Positions 36,463 to 44,454 of a DNA stretch of 64,000 bases are shown in pieces. The DNA comes from Rhodospirillales bacterium (lineage in GTDB: Bacteria; Pseudomonadota; Alphaproteobacteria; Rhodospirillales; Casp-alpha2), in contig JAJFII010000019.1 in assembly GCA_021775095.1 (NCBI GenBank), positions 1 to 64,000 on the forward strand, in the 5' to 3' direction. The notes below the pieces were generated by a model, which saw nothing but the letters and a program-made list of their open reading frames with translations, was not told where the DNA came from and did no database searches. Made by a program: the position numbers and the translations under genes. Numbering within the stretch: the first letter of the stretch is position 1; each line of letters begins with the position of its first letter.

Positions 36463-37529
36463 CGAACCCTGATAACAATGCGGCTTCGACTGGGCTTTTT
36501 AATCGGAGTAAAACCTGGGTATCCAATAACCCTGATTTGGCATTTTCGATCCTGTTGGCTGTTTGCGTTTATGGCTATTTCGCGTTGACCAATGACCTGT
36601 TTGCAACTCATCGCACAAGTTATGCAATCATGGAGCGGTTTGCCGTTCTTGGATTGGTCGGATTGGCGCTGACGCTCTGTATCGTCGCCGGTGAGATTGA
36701 CCTGTCAATTGGCTCAAATGCCGCCCTGGCGGCTGTCATTGTTGTTCGTTTCACCGACAGCATTGGTGCTTTTAATGCGTTGTTTGTGGCCTTGGTGATT
36801 TCAACCACGATTGGCCTCGTGCAGGGTTATTTTATCGCCTATCTGCGGGTGAGAGCGATTGTTCTGACGGTTGGCACCTTGATGTTGTTACGGGGCGTTG
36901 CCTTGTTTGCGGCCGAAGAAAAGACGGTAATGCTGACTGATTTCGACGTAACGGATTTTATCCAAACCAAGATGTTGGGTTATTTCTCTCCGGCGAGTTT
37001 ACTGGTTATCGGTGTTTTTGTGTTGGTTGCGTTGTTTATGAACTACACCCGGTATGGTCGAGAAATCTATGCCATTGGTGGGGCACGTAAGGAAGCCTTG
37101 GCCGCCGGCATAAACCTGAAACGGCCGATGATCATCGTTTTCACGATTTCCGGGTTCTGCGCCGGATTGGGCGGGGCAATCATTGGACTGCGATCTGGTA
37201 CCGCACAAGCTTTGGGACTGCAGTATCTGTTGCTGGCCGGAACCGTTGCGGCGTTTATCGGCGGTGTCAGCATATTGGGTGGCAAAGGCGGTGTGATCGG
37301 AGCGGCGATCGGCACCTTGGCGGTAAATTTCTTGAACACCGGTTTGGTGTTTAATGTGACACCGGCATTTATGGTGCAACTGTATCTGGGGATCTTATTG
37401 ATTGTCGTCATCATGTTTCAGACCGGCTCGCGCGTATATGATAACTATCAACGGCGACGATCCATCCTCGCCACCGTCGACGGCCGCCGGGATCAGATGC
37501 TTGAAAACAAGAAAAAAATTCAAGTATAG
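36459..37529 (+). CDS. Sugar ABC transporter permease, second subunit
   Basis: 356 residues. After a polar start of about 30 residues it has the family pattern: YAIMERFAVLGLVGLALTLCIVAGEIDLSIGSNAALAAVIV, IAYLRVRAIVLTVGTLMLLRGVALF, REIYAIGGARKEALAAGINLKRP and GGVSILGGKGGVIGAAIGTLAVNFL. Its C-terminal tail is basic (NYQRRRSILATVDGRRDQM) and cytoplasmic. It is distinct in sequence from the 35437 permease. Last gene of the importer operon; a perfect palindrome follows at 37542. Confidence 0.92.
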   Translation: MTNPDNNAASTGLFNRSKTWVSNNPDLAFSILLAVCVYGYFALTNDLFATHRTSYAIMERFAVLGLVGLALTLCIVAGEIDLSIGSNAALAAVIVVRFTDSIGAFNALFVALVISTTIGLVQGYFIAYLRVRAIVLTVGTLMLLRGVALFAAEEKTVMLTDFDVTDFIQTKMLGYFSPASLLVIGVFVLVALFMNYTRYGREIYAIGGARKEALAAGINLKRPMIIVFTISGFCAGLGGAIIGLRSGTAQALGLQYLLLAGTVAAFIGGVSILGGKGGVIGAAIGTLAVNFLNTGLVFNVTPAFMVQLYLGILLIVVIMFQTGSRVYDNYQRRRSILATVDGRRDQMLENKKKIQV

Positions 37530-37541
37530 AAGACCCTGGAA

Positions 37542-37568
37542 AAAATATATCCAATTTGGATATATTTT
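37542..37568. promoter_or_regulatory. Perfect 27-bp palindrome, candidate autoregulatory operator
   Basis: Two 13-base arms (AAAATATATCCAA and its complement) around a central T at 37555. It ends 59 bases before the start of the winged-helix/binding-protein regulator. Its core TATCCA-ATT-TGGATA matches the TGTCCA-N3-TGGACA site ahead of the importer operon. Because of the T4 end it might also act as a terminator for the importer operon. Confidence 0.6.
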
Positions 37569-37627
37569 GATCTGCAACGCCGTTGCTATCCTGTACACTG
37601 TGGGAACCAGTCAGGAGAGTGACGGCA

Positions 37628-39451
37628 ATGTCGCGAATGAACAGTTTCCAAACACCGCAACCAGCGGGGCAACGGTCGATTACCGCCATGCGGTTAAAAC
37701 CTGAAGGGCCCTACGAGACTGCAGATGTGCCGCGGTTGTTTGTTCCGTCTAACCATCGAATGGCGCAGTTTATTGACTTTGTCGAACAACAGGAGGAAGA
37801 AACCCGACGGACCCTGTCGATTAAGCAGGGATATAGCGAAATCCAGCTCCTAGCCCACCTGCTGCGCAACCATCTCAGTGGAAAAATGACCACAAGCTCT
37901 TCGCTGGCTGGCAATTCGGGTTTAACCTACGGCACGGCAATTCGGGCCATTGAAGACATAATCAAACGGGGATTGATTGTAAAACGTCCCCGGACCGCCA
38001 CCGGTAAATCGTTTTCCCTGCATCCGACTCATAAATTACTGACCGAATGGCAGGAACTGGCGCGCCGAACACGATCTTTGATCGACACAACCATCGGCTT
38101 TGAAAATGACCAAAATGCCGCACCAACCAATTATTATTTCGGCTCCTCCTACGCCACCGGTGAAACTCTTGCCCCGCCTGGCGTGCTCGACACCCGCTTG
38201 GTCATATCAGGCAGCCTTCGAATTTTGGTTCATGCGGACCCGACATTTATGGCAATGAACGTCCTGCGCAAGCAGTTCGAGTCCGAGTTTGGCGTATCGA
38301 TAAAAAGCCGGGCCTTGTCGATTGATCGATTGCGCGATGAAATACTGAACAACGCCAAACGCAAAACGTCTGACTATGACCTGATCGCCTGTGATTTGCC
38401 GTGGTTTGGGGAACTGGCACAAAAAGGCGCCCTGTTATCGCTGGATTCAATGATGGACCCGAATTCCAGAGATATCCGCGACATTCACCCTGTGGCCATG
38501 GCAAGTGCGCGATATCAGGGTCGGCAGTACGGCCTGCCGGTTCAAACGACCCCTGAATTGCTGGTTTATCGCCGCGATATTTTTGCTGATGCGGGGATCA
38601 ATCCTCCGGACACCATTGAACAGACCCTGGCCGCAGCGAAGTCTTTGCATGACCCCTTTAGCGGTTTGAGCGGTATGGCCTGGAACGCTGGCAGAGGCAC
38701 ACCGTTGGGCCATTCATTTCTTTTTGTTATGGCGGCATTTGGTCAGGCGGTCATTAACCTGCGTCATGTAGGTGCCGGGTTCGACGGCGAAAATGTGTCC
38801 GGCGAGGAGTTCCGTCCCATGTTCAATTCCGATGCGGCACTTCAAACGGCCGCGTACTTTAAGGAACTGCTGCAGTATTCGGCGCGCGGTATTTTGACCA
38901 TGTCGTGGTTTGAACGGGCCCAGTGTTTCGCCGATGGCAAATGTGCCATGGCCTATTGTGCGACGCTGCTGTCACCGCTGTTTGAAACCGAGTCCAGTTC
39001 GCCGGCATATGGCAATACGGGATATTTGCCGCATCCCCATGGTCCCGCCGGGTCGCCGATTGCTCCCATTGGCGGATATGCGGTCGCCATTCCGTCCAAC
39101 ATAGCACCCGAACGAATCAATTCAATTTGGACAGCTTTGACCTCGATCACATCGGCACCGGCCATCAAACTCTACATCGAGAACGGAAGTCTGGTGAGCC
39201 CACGTTTCAGTGTCAGCATGGACCCCGAGGTTAAGGCGATTTCGCCCCTTATCTCCATTGTCGATGAGATGGCACGGTTTGAAACTTTGCAAATGTGGCC
39301 GCGGCCACCAGTCCCCGAGATCACAGAGATTATCGCCATTGCCGGTGAGGAAATACACGACATGTTGTCGGGTGCCAAATCGATAAAACAGGCGTTAGAA
39401 AATTCACAGAACCGTGCGGATACGTTAATGCGTGCCAATGGTCACTATTAA
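37628..39451 (+). CDS. Winged-helix regulator fused to a cytoplasmic solute-binding (SBP_bac_1-like) domain
   Basis: 607 residues. Residues about 70-135 form a winged helix (EIQLLAHLLRNHLSGKMTTSSSLAGNSGLTYGTAIRAIEDIIKRGLIVKRP). Residues about 195-590 look like an extracellular solute-binding protein family 1 domain: LRILVHADPTFMAMNVLRKQFESEFGVSI, DYDLIACDLPWFGELAQKGALLSLD, YGLPVQTTPELLVYRRDIFADAGI and GKCAMAYCATLLSP. No signal peptide or membrane helix precedes it, so the binding domain should be cytoplasmic and serve as the sensor. The ATG at 37628 is chosen for an AGGAG about 10 bases upstream. It lies between the importer and the E1/E2 genes and probably controls them; the ligand is unknown. 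Confidence 0.8.
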   Translation: MSRMNSFQTPQPAGQRSITAMRLKPEGPYETADVPRLFVPSNHRMAQFIDFVEQQEEETRRTLSIKQGYSEIQLLAHLLRNHLSGKMTTSSSLAGNSGLTYGTAIRAIEDIIKRGLIVKRPRTATGKSFSLHPTHKLLTEWQELARRTRSLIDTTIGFENDQNAAPTNYYFGSSYATGETLAPPGVLDTRLVISGSLRILVHADPTFMAMNVLRKQFESEFGVSIKSRALSIDRLRDEILNNAKRKTSDYDLIACDLPWFGELAQKGALLSLDSMMDPNSRDIRDIHPVAMASARYQGRQYGLPVQTTPELLVYRRDIFADAGINPPDTIEQTLAAAKSLHDPFSGLSGMAWNAGRGTPLGHSFLFVMAAFGQAVINLRHVGAGFDGENVSGEEFRPMFNSDAALQTAAYFKELLQYSARGILTMSWFERAQCFADGKCAMAYCATLLSPLFETESSSPAYGNTGYLPHPHGPAGSPIAPIGGYAVAIPSNIAPERINSIWTALTSITSAPAIKLYIENGSLVSPRFSVSMDPEVKAISPLISIVDEMARFETLQMWPRPPVPEITEIIAIAGEEIHDMLSGAKSIKQALENSQNRADTLMRANGHY

Positions 39452-39555
39452 GCCCTAATCCGCCGGATCGGGGCCCTGGAGGTCTCGATGCCGAAAAGTG
39501 TTCAAACCTGTTTCCAGACAGGCGCGTCGATCTCTCCCCTTAAATTTAGGAATCG

Positions 39556-40542
39556 ATGCCAATGACTATTCCAAACATTTCCAACAGCGAAACCTATCTT
39601 CGAATGTACCGGCAAATGGTGCGCATACGTAACTTTGAAGACAATGCCAATAAACTTTATTTAACCGCGAAAATGCCGGGTCTGACACATATGTATTCCG
39701 GCCAGGAAGCCGTTGCCGTGGGTTTATGTGAAGCCCTGGAAAAAACCGACCACATTACCAGCACCCATCGCGGCCACGGCCACTGTGTTGCCAAAGGGGC
39801 GGATTTCCAACAGATGTTTTGTGAACTGCTGGGCAAAGAAGAAGGGTATTGCCGGGGCAAGGGCGGGTCCATGCACATCGCCGACCAGGAAAACGGAAAC
39901 CTCGGGGCTAACGCCATTGTTGGTGGCAGTGCCGGCATTGCGACCGGTGCCGCCCTGTCTGCGAAACGTCTTGCGACGGGGGCGGTTACCGTGTGTTTTT
40001 TTGGCGACGGTGCCCTCGGTCAGGGACTGCTCTACGAAGTTATGAACATGGCGGCCTTGTGGTCATTGCCCATCATATATGCCTGCGAAAACAATCTCTA
40101 TGGAGAATATACCCACGTTTCGGAAATGGCGGCGGGTCAACTAAAGACCCGGGCCTCGGCATTTGGCATTGATTCCTTCGAAGTTGATGGCCAGGACGTA
40201 TTGGCGGTGAACGATTTGGCACAAGACCTTGTAGTCCGCGCGCGGCGTGGGGAAGGACCGTTTTTTGTCGTTCTCAACACCTATCGTTATCACGGCCATC
40301 ATGTCGGCGATATCAACCGGGCCTATTACCGGAGCAAGGAAGAAGAAGACGAGTGGAAGACAAACCGCGATCCCATTAAAAATTTTGCTCATTGGCTGAT
40401 CGACAAAAAGATAATCGATCAACAGGATCTGACAGAAATTCAAAAGGACATAGCGGCCGAGGCCGAAGCCGCAGTAATCTATGCCCTGGCCGCCAGGTAT
40501 CCGTCGGAACGCGAGGTGGGTGACCATGTTTACAAAATTTGA
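39556..40542 (+). CDS. Thiamine-diphosphate E1 alpha subunit (acetoin/pyruvate dehydrogenase type)
   Basis: 328 residues. ThDP-binding motif GDGALGQGLLYEVMNMAALWSLPIIYACENN is present, as are GHGHCVAKGAD, GKGGSMHIADQENGNLGANAIVGG and YRYHGHHVGD. The size and motifs match E1 alpha of acetoin or branched 2-oxoacid dehydrogenases. It decarboxylates the substrate and transfers the acyl or acetyl unit to the lipoyl arm of the E2 protein two genes on. AGGA lies 5 bases before the ATG at 39556. Acetoin is an attractive substrate because of the SDR dehydrogenase nearby, but this is inference. Confidence 0.88.
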   Translation: MPMTIPNISNSETYLRMYRQMVRIRNFEDNANKLYLTAKMPGLTHMYSGQEAVAVGLCEALEKTDHITSTHRGHGHCVAKGADFQQMFCELLGKEEGYCRGKGGSMHIADQENGNLGANAIVGGSAGIATGAALSAKRLATGAVTVCFFGDGALGQGLLYEVMNMAALWSLPIIYACENNLYGEYTHVSEMAAGQLKTRASAFGIDSFEVDGQDVLAVNDLAQDLVVRARRGEGPFFVVLNTYRYHGHHVGDINRAYYRSKEEEDEWKTNRDPIKNFAHWLIDKKIIDQQDLTEIQKDIAAEAEAAVIYALAARYPSEREVGDHVYKI

Positions 40543-40586
40543 CCCGTCAACTTCCCCATGCACCGTCGCCATTAAGGATACCGCCC

Positions 40587-41582
40587 ATGCGTGAAATCAC
40601 CCTGTCCCAAGCTGTCAACGAAGCCATTGCCGAAGAAATGCGTCGTGACCCAACAATCTTTCTGTTAGGCGAGGATGTCGCCGAGGCGGGAACACCCTTT
40701 AAAATTTTGTCCGGACTGGTCGAGGAATTTGGAACTGAACGGATTATCGACACGCCCATCTCAGAGCCCGGTTTTACCGGCATAGCCGTCGGTGCGGCGA
40801 TGACCGGCAGCCGGCCAATCGTCGATTTGATGTTTGGTGATTTTCTGACGCTTGTCATGGACCAGATGGTCAATCAGGCGGCTAAAATCCACTATATGTC
40901 CGGTGGCAAACTCAATGTGCCCATGGTCCTGCGGACCAATATGGGCGCAACCCGACGCTCGGCCGCACAACACAGCCAAAGCCTGCATGCCTGGGTCTGT
41001 CATGTACCGGGCCTGAAAGTGGCCATGCCGTCGAGCGCTTATGAGGCGAAAGGATTATTGAAGACGGCAATTCGCGACAACAATCCGGTCATCATCTTCG
41101 AAGATAAATTGATGTATCAGGACAAGGCGGAAGTTCCCGAAGAGGAATATCTCATCCCCTTCGGTGAAGCGAAGATCCATCGTCCGGGCCGCGATATTAC
41201 GCTCATTGCCACCAGTTCCATGGTGCAGGTGGCGCAGCAAGCGGCGGAATCTCTGGCTCAGGAAGGCATTGAAGCTGAAGTCATAGACCCACGAACCCTG
41301 GTCCCGCTGGACGAAGGCACGCTGATCGCATCCGTTAAAAAAACCAGTCGTGCAATTGTCGTCGACGAGGGCCATCGAAACTATGGCATAACCGCAGAAC
41401 TTGCGTCGCGGATAACGGAGAAGGCGTTTTATTACCTCGATGCTCCAGTCCAACGGTTGGCGGCGATGGATGTGCCCATTCCCTTTTCACCGCCGCTTGA
41501 GGATTTGACCGTACCAACGCCCGACCGCCTCGTTGTCGCCGCCCGCGCCGCCCTTAAGGGGGAACTGCCCCATGGTGCATGA
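40587..41582 (+). CDS. Thiamine-diphosphate E1 beta subunit (acetoin/pyruvate dehydrogenase type)
   Basis: 331 residues. Typical E1 beta: MREITLSQAVNEAIAEEMRRDPTIFLLGEDVAEAGTPFK, DTPISEPGFTGIAVGAAMTGSRPIVDLMFGDF, GKLNVPMVLRTNMGA and the C-terminal transketolase part EVIDPRTLVPLDEGTLIASVKKTSRAIVVDEGH. It forms the heterotetramer with the alpha subunit upstream. AAGGAT precedes the ATG at 40587. The 48 in-frame bases before it are not used. It overlaps the E2-like gene by 11 bases. Confidence 0.9.
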   Translation: MREITLSQAVNEAIAEEMRRDPTIFLLGEDVAEAGTPFKILSGLVEEFGTERIIDTPISEPGFTGIAVGAAMTGSRPIVDLMFGDFLTLVMDQMVNQAAKIHYMSGGKLNVPMVLRTNMGATRRSAAQHSQSLHAWVCHVPGLKVAMPSSAYEAKGLLKTAIRDNNPVIIFEDKLMYQDKAEVPEEEYLIPFGEAKIHRPGRDITLIATSSMVQVAQQAAESLAQEGIEAEVIDPRTLVPLDEGTLIASVKKTSRAIVVDEGHRNYGITAELASRITEKAFYYLDAPVQRLAAMDVPIPFSPPLEDLTVPTPDRLVVAARAALKGELPHGA

Positions 41583-42618
41583 GATCATCATGCCTGCATT
41601 GGGCATGACCCAGGATACGGGTGTCATCGTCAAATGGTGTAAACAGGCGGGGGATCTGATCGCCACTTCGGACATCATCGCAGAGGTCGAAACCGACAAA
41701 ACCACCATGGAAATTGAGGCCGGGTACGACGGTGTTGTTGCCTTTTTAAAGGCCGAAATTGGGATTCCCGTTCCGGTTGGCGAAATGATTGCACTGCTCG
41801 CGACCACTCACGAGGAAGCAGTAAAATTTGCACAGGGCCCGGCTCCTGCACGGGCCTCAGAAGCTGACGTCGCCGCCTCATGCGAAGTGCTTGCGTCGCC
41901 CCGAGGGGCACAATCGGAGTTGCCCTCCCCTCTCCGAACACCAGCCACAGGGCCGGCGTTGCAAACGGAGCTGCAACCGGCACGGATCTTGGCGTCGCCG
42001 AAGGCCCGGCGCCTGGCCCGCAAACGTGGAATCAATCTGCAAACCCTGGTCGCTCAAGGCATCAGGCAACCGTTTCACGTATCGGATCTGGACGCCATCC
42101 CGTCGACGGTTATTGAACCATTGGCGGTCATTGACGAACTGCAGATGCAAGTGACAACGGAAATTTTCGACGGTTTTCATGCGCGAATAATCACGCAGAC
42201 CGAGGCCAGACCGACGGTCGGCTGGTTTATGGCGGCACTTGTCGCCGGCGCATTCCGCAAAGCCACTGGCGGCGACTGGCAATCGAAGGTCGGCCTGCAT
42301 CTTAAATCCTTTGACGTCGGCGGTGACGATATGGTGATGCAAAACCCCGACCTGTCCGGCCTACGGGGGATCCGGGAAATGGATCCGGAAACCCCTGTTG
42401 AATTGGTTCTGATTGATCTGAGCACTTCACGATTAACCGAATACCGTCCAGGCCAGCGACATGCGGTGCCGACGCTGATCATGAACCGCACCCCTGATCG
42501 CCGGTTTTTTAAATTTGCTCTGTATTACCCAGTTGATCATTTGTCGCGGGTGGTTGCTGTGCAGTTGCTGAATAATCTGGTCGAGCGTGTGGAAGACCCG
42601 TTTATTCAGATTCTTTAG
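41572..42618 (+). CDS. Lipoyl/E2-like protein with degenerate acyltransferase domain
   Basis: 348 residues. An N-terminal lipoyl domain has the lipoylation site ETDKTTME (Lys near 44). A linker follows, then a peripheral E3-binding domain (ASPKARRLARKRGINLQTLVAQG, about 140-175), then a C-terminal part of about 165 residues in place of the usual 220-230. The catalytic DHRxxDG motif is not recognisable; the aligned end reads YPVDHLSRVVAVQLLNNLVERVEDP. So it may only carry lipoyl groups and dock E3, or use an altered transferase. No E3 gene is in the window. The GGGGGAA site and 11-base overlap support the 41572 start. Confidence 0.8.
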   Translation: MVHEIIMPALGMTQDTGVIVKWCKQAGDLIATSDIIAEVETDKTTMEIEAGYDGVVAFLKAEIGIPVPVGEMIALLATTHEEAVKFAQGPAPARASEADVAASCEVLASPRGAQSELPSPLRTPATGPALQTELQPARILASPKARRLARKRGINLQTLVAQGIRQPFHVSDLDAIPSTVIEPLAVIDELQMQVTTEIFDGFHARIITQTEARPTVGWFMAALVAGAFRKATGGDWQSKVGLHLKSFDVGGDDMVMQNPDLSGLRGIREMDPETPVELVLIDLSTSRLTEYRPGQRHAVPTLIMNRTPDRRFFKFALYYPVDHLSRVVAVQLLNNLVERVEDPFIQIL

Positions 42619-42951
42619 TAGTCGTCCCTCACGTTAATTCCCGTATAGTCTGATCCCGATAAAGACGGCGGATGGAGTTCTGCAGCCGCCTTTGGTGGTG
42701 ATAAAAAAAAGTTGGCGCTCGGCCGTGAATCTGTTGAAGAAGCGAGGTCGGTGATTATGACAATCCGCTACATTTCGACAAACCGGTGTGGTGGACAGGT
42801 CTGCAGGAACCGGAGGCGGCGCTCAGTTCGTCCAAGTTGGATATCTTCGGTATTCATCTCCCCATAACCGCAGGCCATTATCCCCCGACATACGGCGCTG
42901 CTTAAGGTGTCTGAAAAATCAATGAATTTTTAAAAATGTGGAGTGATCATT
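42619..42951. other. Intergenic region with coding remnant
   Basis: About 330 bases between the E2-like and M24 genes. Near 42669-42694 a GC stem (GGCGG and CCGCC) followed by TTT may help end the E1/E2 transcript, but it is imperfect. Bases 42738-42905 hold a protein-like frame described separately. The M24 promoter should lie near 42900-42940, which is AT-rich. Confidence 0.4.
42738..42905 (+). pseudogene. Probable remnant of an unidentified gene
   Basis: A 55-codon plus-strand frame ends at a TAA at 42903-42905 and reads like the C-terminus of a folded protein (YDNPLHFDKPVWWTGLQEP, then FGIHLPITAGHYPP). It is closed upstream by a TGA (42735-42737) and has no start codon. A neighbouring frame upstream (42688-42740) is also protein-like, as if a frameshift separates them. 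I do not recognise the family. Confidence 0.35.
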
Positions 42952-44283
42952 ATGTGCGAAAATCATGCGTGGGGAGAAATCTCAAAAAATCCAGCGTTGT
43001 CGCCAAACGTTCTTAAACCGGCACATCTGGACCAAAATTGGGATTGGGAACGACATTTACCTTCGCCCGGTATTACCGCCGTTGATTTTGAACGCCGTGT
43101 TAATTTTGATCGTCTGCGCGACTACCGCCTGGCCCGGTCCCGTCAGGCTTTGAGGAACTCCGAATGTGGTGCATTGTTACTCTTCGACGTCAACAATATC
43201 CGTTACATATCGAGTACAAAAATTGGCGAATGGGAACGCGACAAAATGAGCCGCTTTTGTCTCCTGGTGGGTGACGAAGAGCCGATTGTTTGGGATTTTG
43301 GTTCGGCCGCCGCCCACCACCGCCTGAGCTGCGATTGGTTGCAACCGGAGAACTGCCGTTCCGGTATGCTGGGCCTGCGCGGGACCGTGCCGCCGGCTGT
43401 TGGTTTTATGAAAACCCATGCCAATGAAATTATGGATCTTCTGCGCAAAGCCGGGGTTGCGGATATGCCGGTTGGTATCGACTACGTGGAAACAGCCATG
43501 TTTTTCGAGTTACAAAAAGCCGGAATGCAAATTGTCGATGGCCAGCAGATCATGCTCGGGGCCCGCGAGATTAAAAATCAGGATGAATTGATCCTCCTCA
43601 ATCAGGCGGCATCCATGGTTGACGGGGTTTACCATATGATCAACGATGAGTTAAAACCCGGTGTCCGCGAAAACGACATCGTCGCCATGTCAAACAAACT
43701 ACTCTATGAAATGGGTTCCGACGATGTGGAAGCGATCAATGCCGTTTCCGGTGAACGCTGCAATCCACACCCCCACAACTTCAGTGATCGGATGCTCCGC
43801 CCGGGAGATCAGGCGTTTTTTGATATCATCCATTCCTACCAGGGTTATCGGACTTGCTATTACCGGACCCTCAATGTCTGCAAATCGACGCCGGCGCAGA
43901 CCGACGCTTATAAACAGGCACGGGAATGGATTGATGCGTCAATTGCAATGATCAAACCGGGCGTTTCCACCGATGCCGTGGCTGCCGTTTGGCCGAAAGC
44001 TGAAGAATTTGGTTTCCCCGATGAAATGTCAGCCTTTGGATTGCAGTTTGGCCATGGATTAGGGCTGGCCCTGCACGAGAGGCCGATTATTTCGAGACTG
44101 GTGTCGCTTGACGATCCCATGGAAATTCAAACGGGAATGGTGTTTGCCCTTGAAACCTATTGTCCGGCAAAGGACGGCGTTTCAGCAGCCCGGATCGAAG
44201 AAGAAGTGGTTGTCACAGATACGGGCTGCAAGATCATCAGTCTTTTCCCTGCCGAAGAACTGCCCGTTGCCAATCGGTACTAA
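42952..44283 (+). CDS. M24-family protein (Xaa-Pro peptidase / DddP-like)
   Basis: 443 residues. An N-terminal creatinase-like domain (FDRLRDYRLARSRQALRNSECGALLLFDVNNIRYISS) precedes the M24 pita-bread domain. Ligand motifs: Asp in AFFDIIHS is kept, the second Asp is replaced by Cys (RTCYYRT), His in FGHGLGLALHERP, Glu in MVFALETY and Glu in RIEEEVVVT are kept. Overall layout resembles the DMSP lyase DddP and related Xaa-Pro peptidases, but the activity cannot be assigned. The ATG at 42952 has GGAG 8 bases upstream; a GTG at 42943 is too close to that site. The gene stands alone after the E2-like gene. Confidence 0.8.
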   Translation: MCENHAWGEISKNPALSPNVLKPAHLDQNWDWERHLPSPGITAVDFERRVNFDRLRDYRLARSRQALRNSECGALLLFDVNNIRYISSTKIGEWERDKMSRFCLLVGDEEPIVWDFGSAAAHHRLSCDWLQPENCRSGMLGLRGTVPPAVGFMKTHANEIMDLLRKAGVADMPVGIDYVETAMFFELQKAGMQIVDGQQIMLGAREIKNQDELILLNQAASMVDGVYHMINDELKPGVRENDIVAMSNKLLYEMGSDDVEAINAVSGERCNPHPHNFSDRMLRPGDQAFFDIIHSYQGYRTCYYRTLNVCKSTPAQTDAYKQAREWIDASIAMIKPGVSTDAVAAVWPKAEEFGFPDEMSAFGLQFGHGLGLALHERPIISRLVSLDDPMEIQTGMVFALETYCPAKDGVSAARIEEEVVVTDTGCKIISLFPAEELPVANRY

Positions 44284-44314
44284 AAACACCGGTTCGGATG
44301 TGTTGGCTGTTGGG

Positions 44315-44332
44315 TTTGGGGTGGCCCCCAAA
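44315..44332. terminator. Possible hairpin between convergent genes
   Basis: TTTGGGG and CCCCAAA arms around TGGC, 31 bases after the M24 stop and about 120 bases from the kinase stop on the other strand. It could serve as a weak terminator; there is no long T-run. Confidence 0.3.
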
Positions 44333-44454
44333 ATCGTTCCTGTTGCGCCGGGACTGCAGGTTTCGATAATTAGCCGAAGTCCGCCCGGCGACGGGGCGTC
44401 CCGATCTGTATGTACGGAGGCAATCATGCATTGTTGTCTGTTCCTTCAGGCTTT

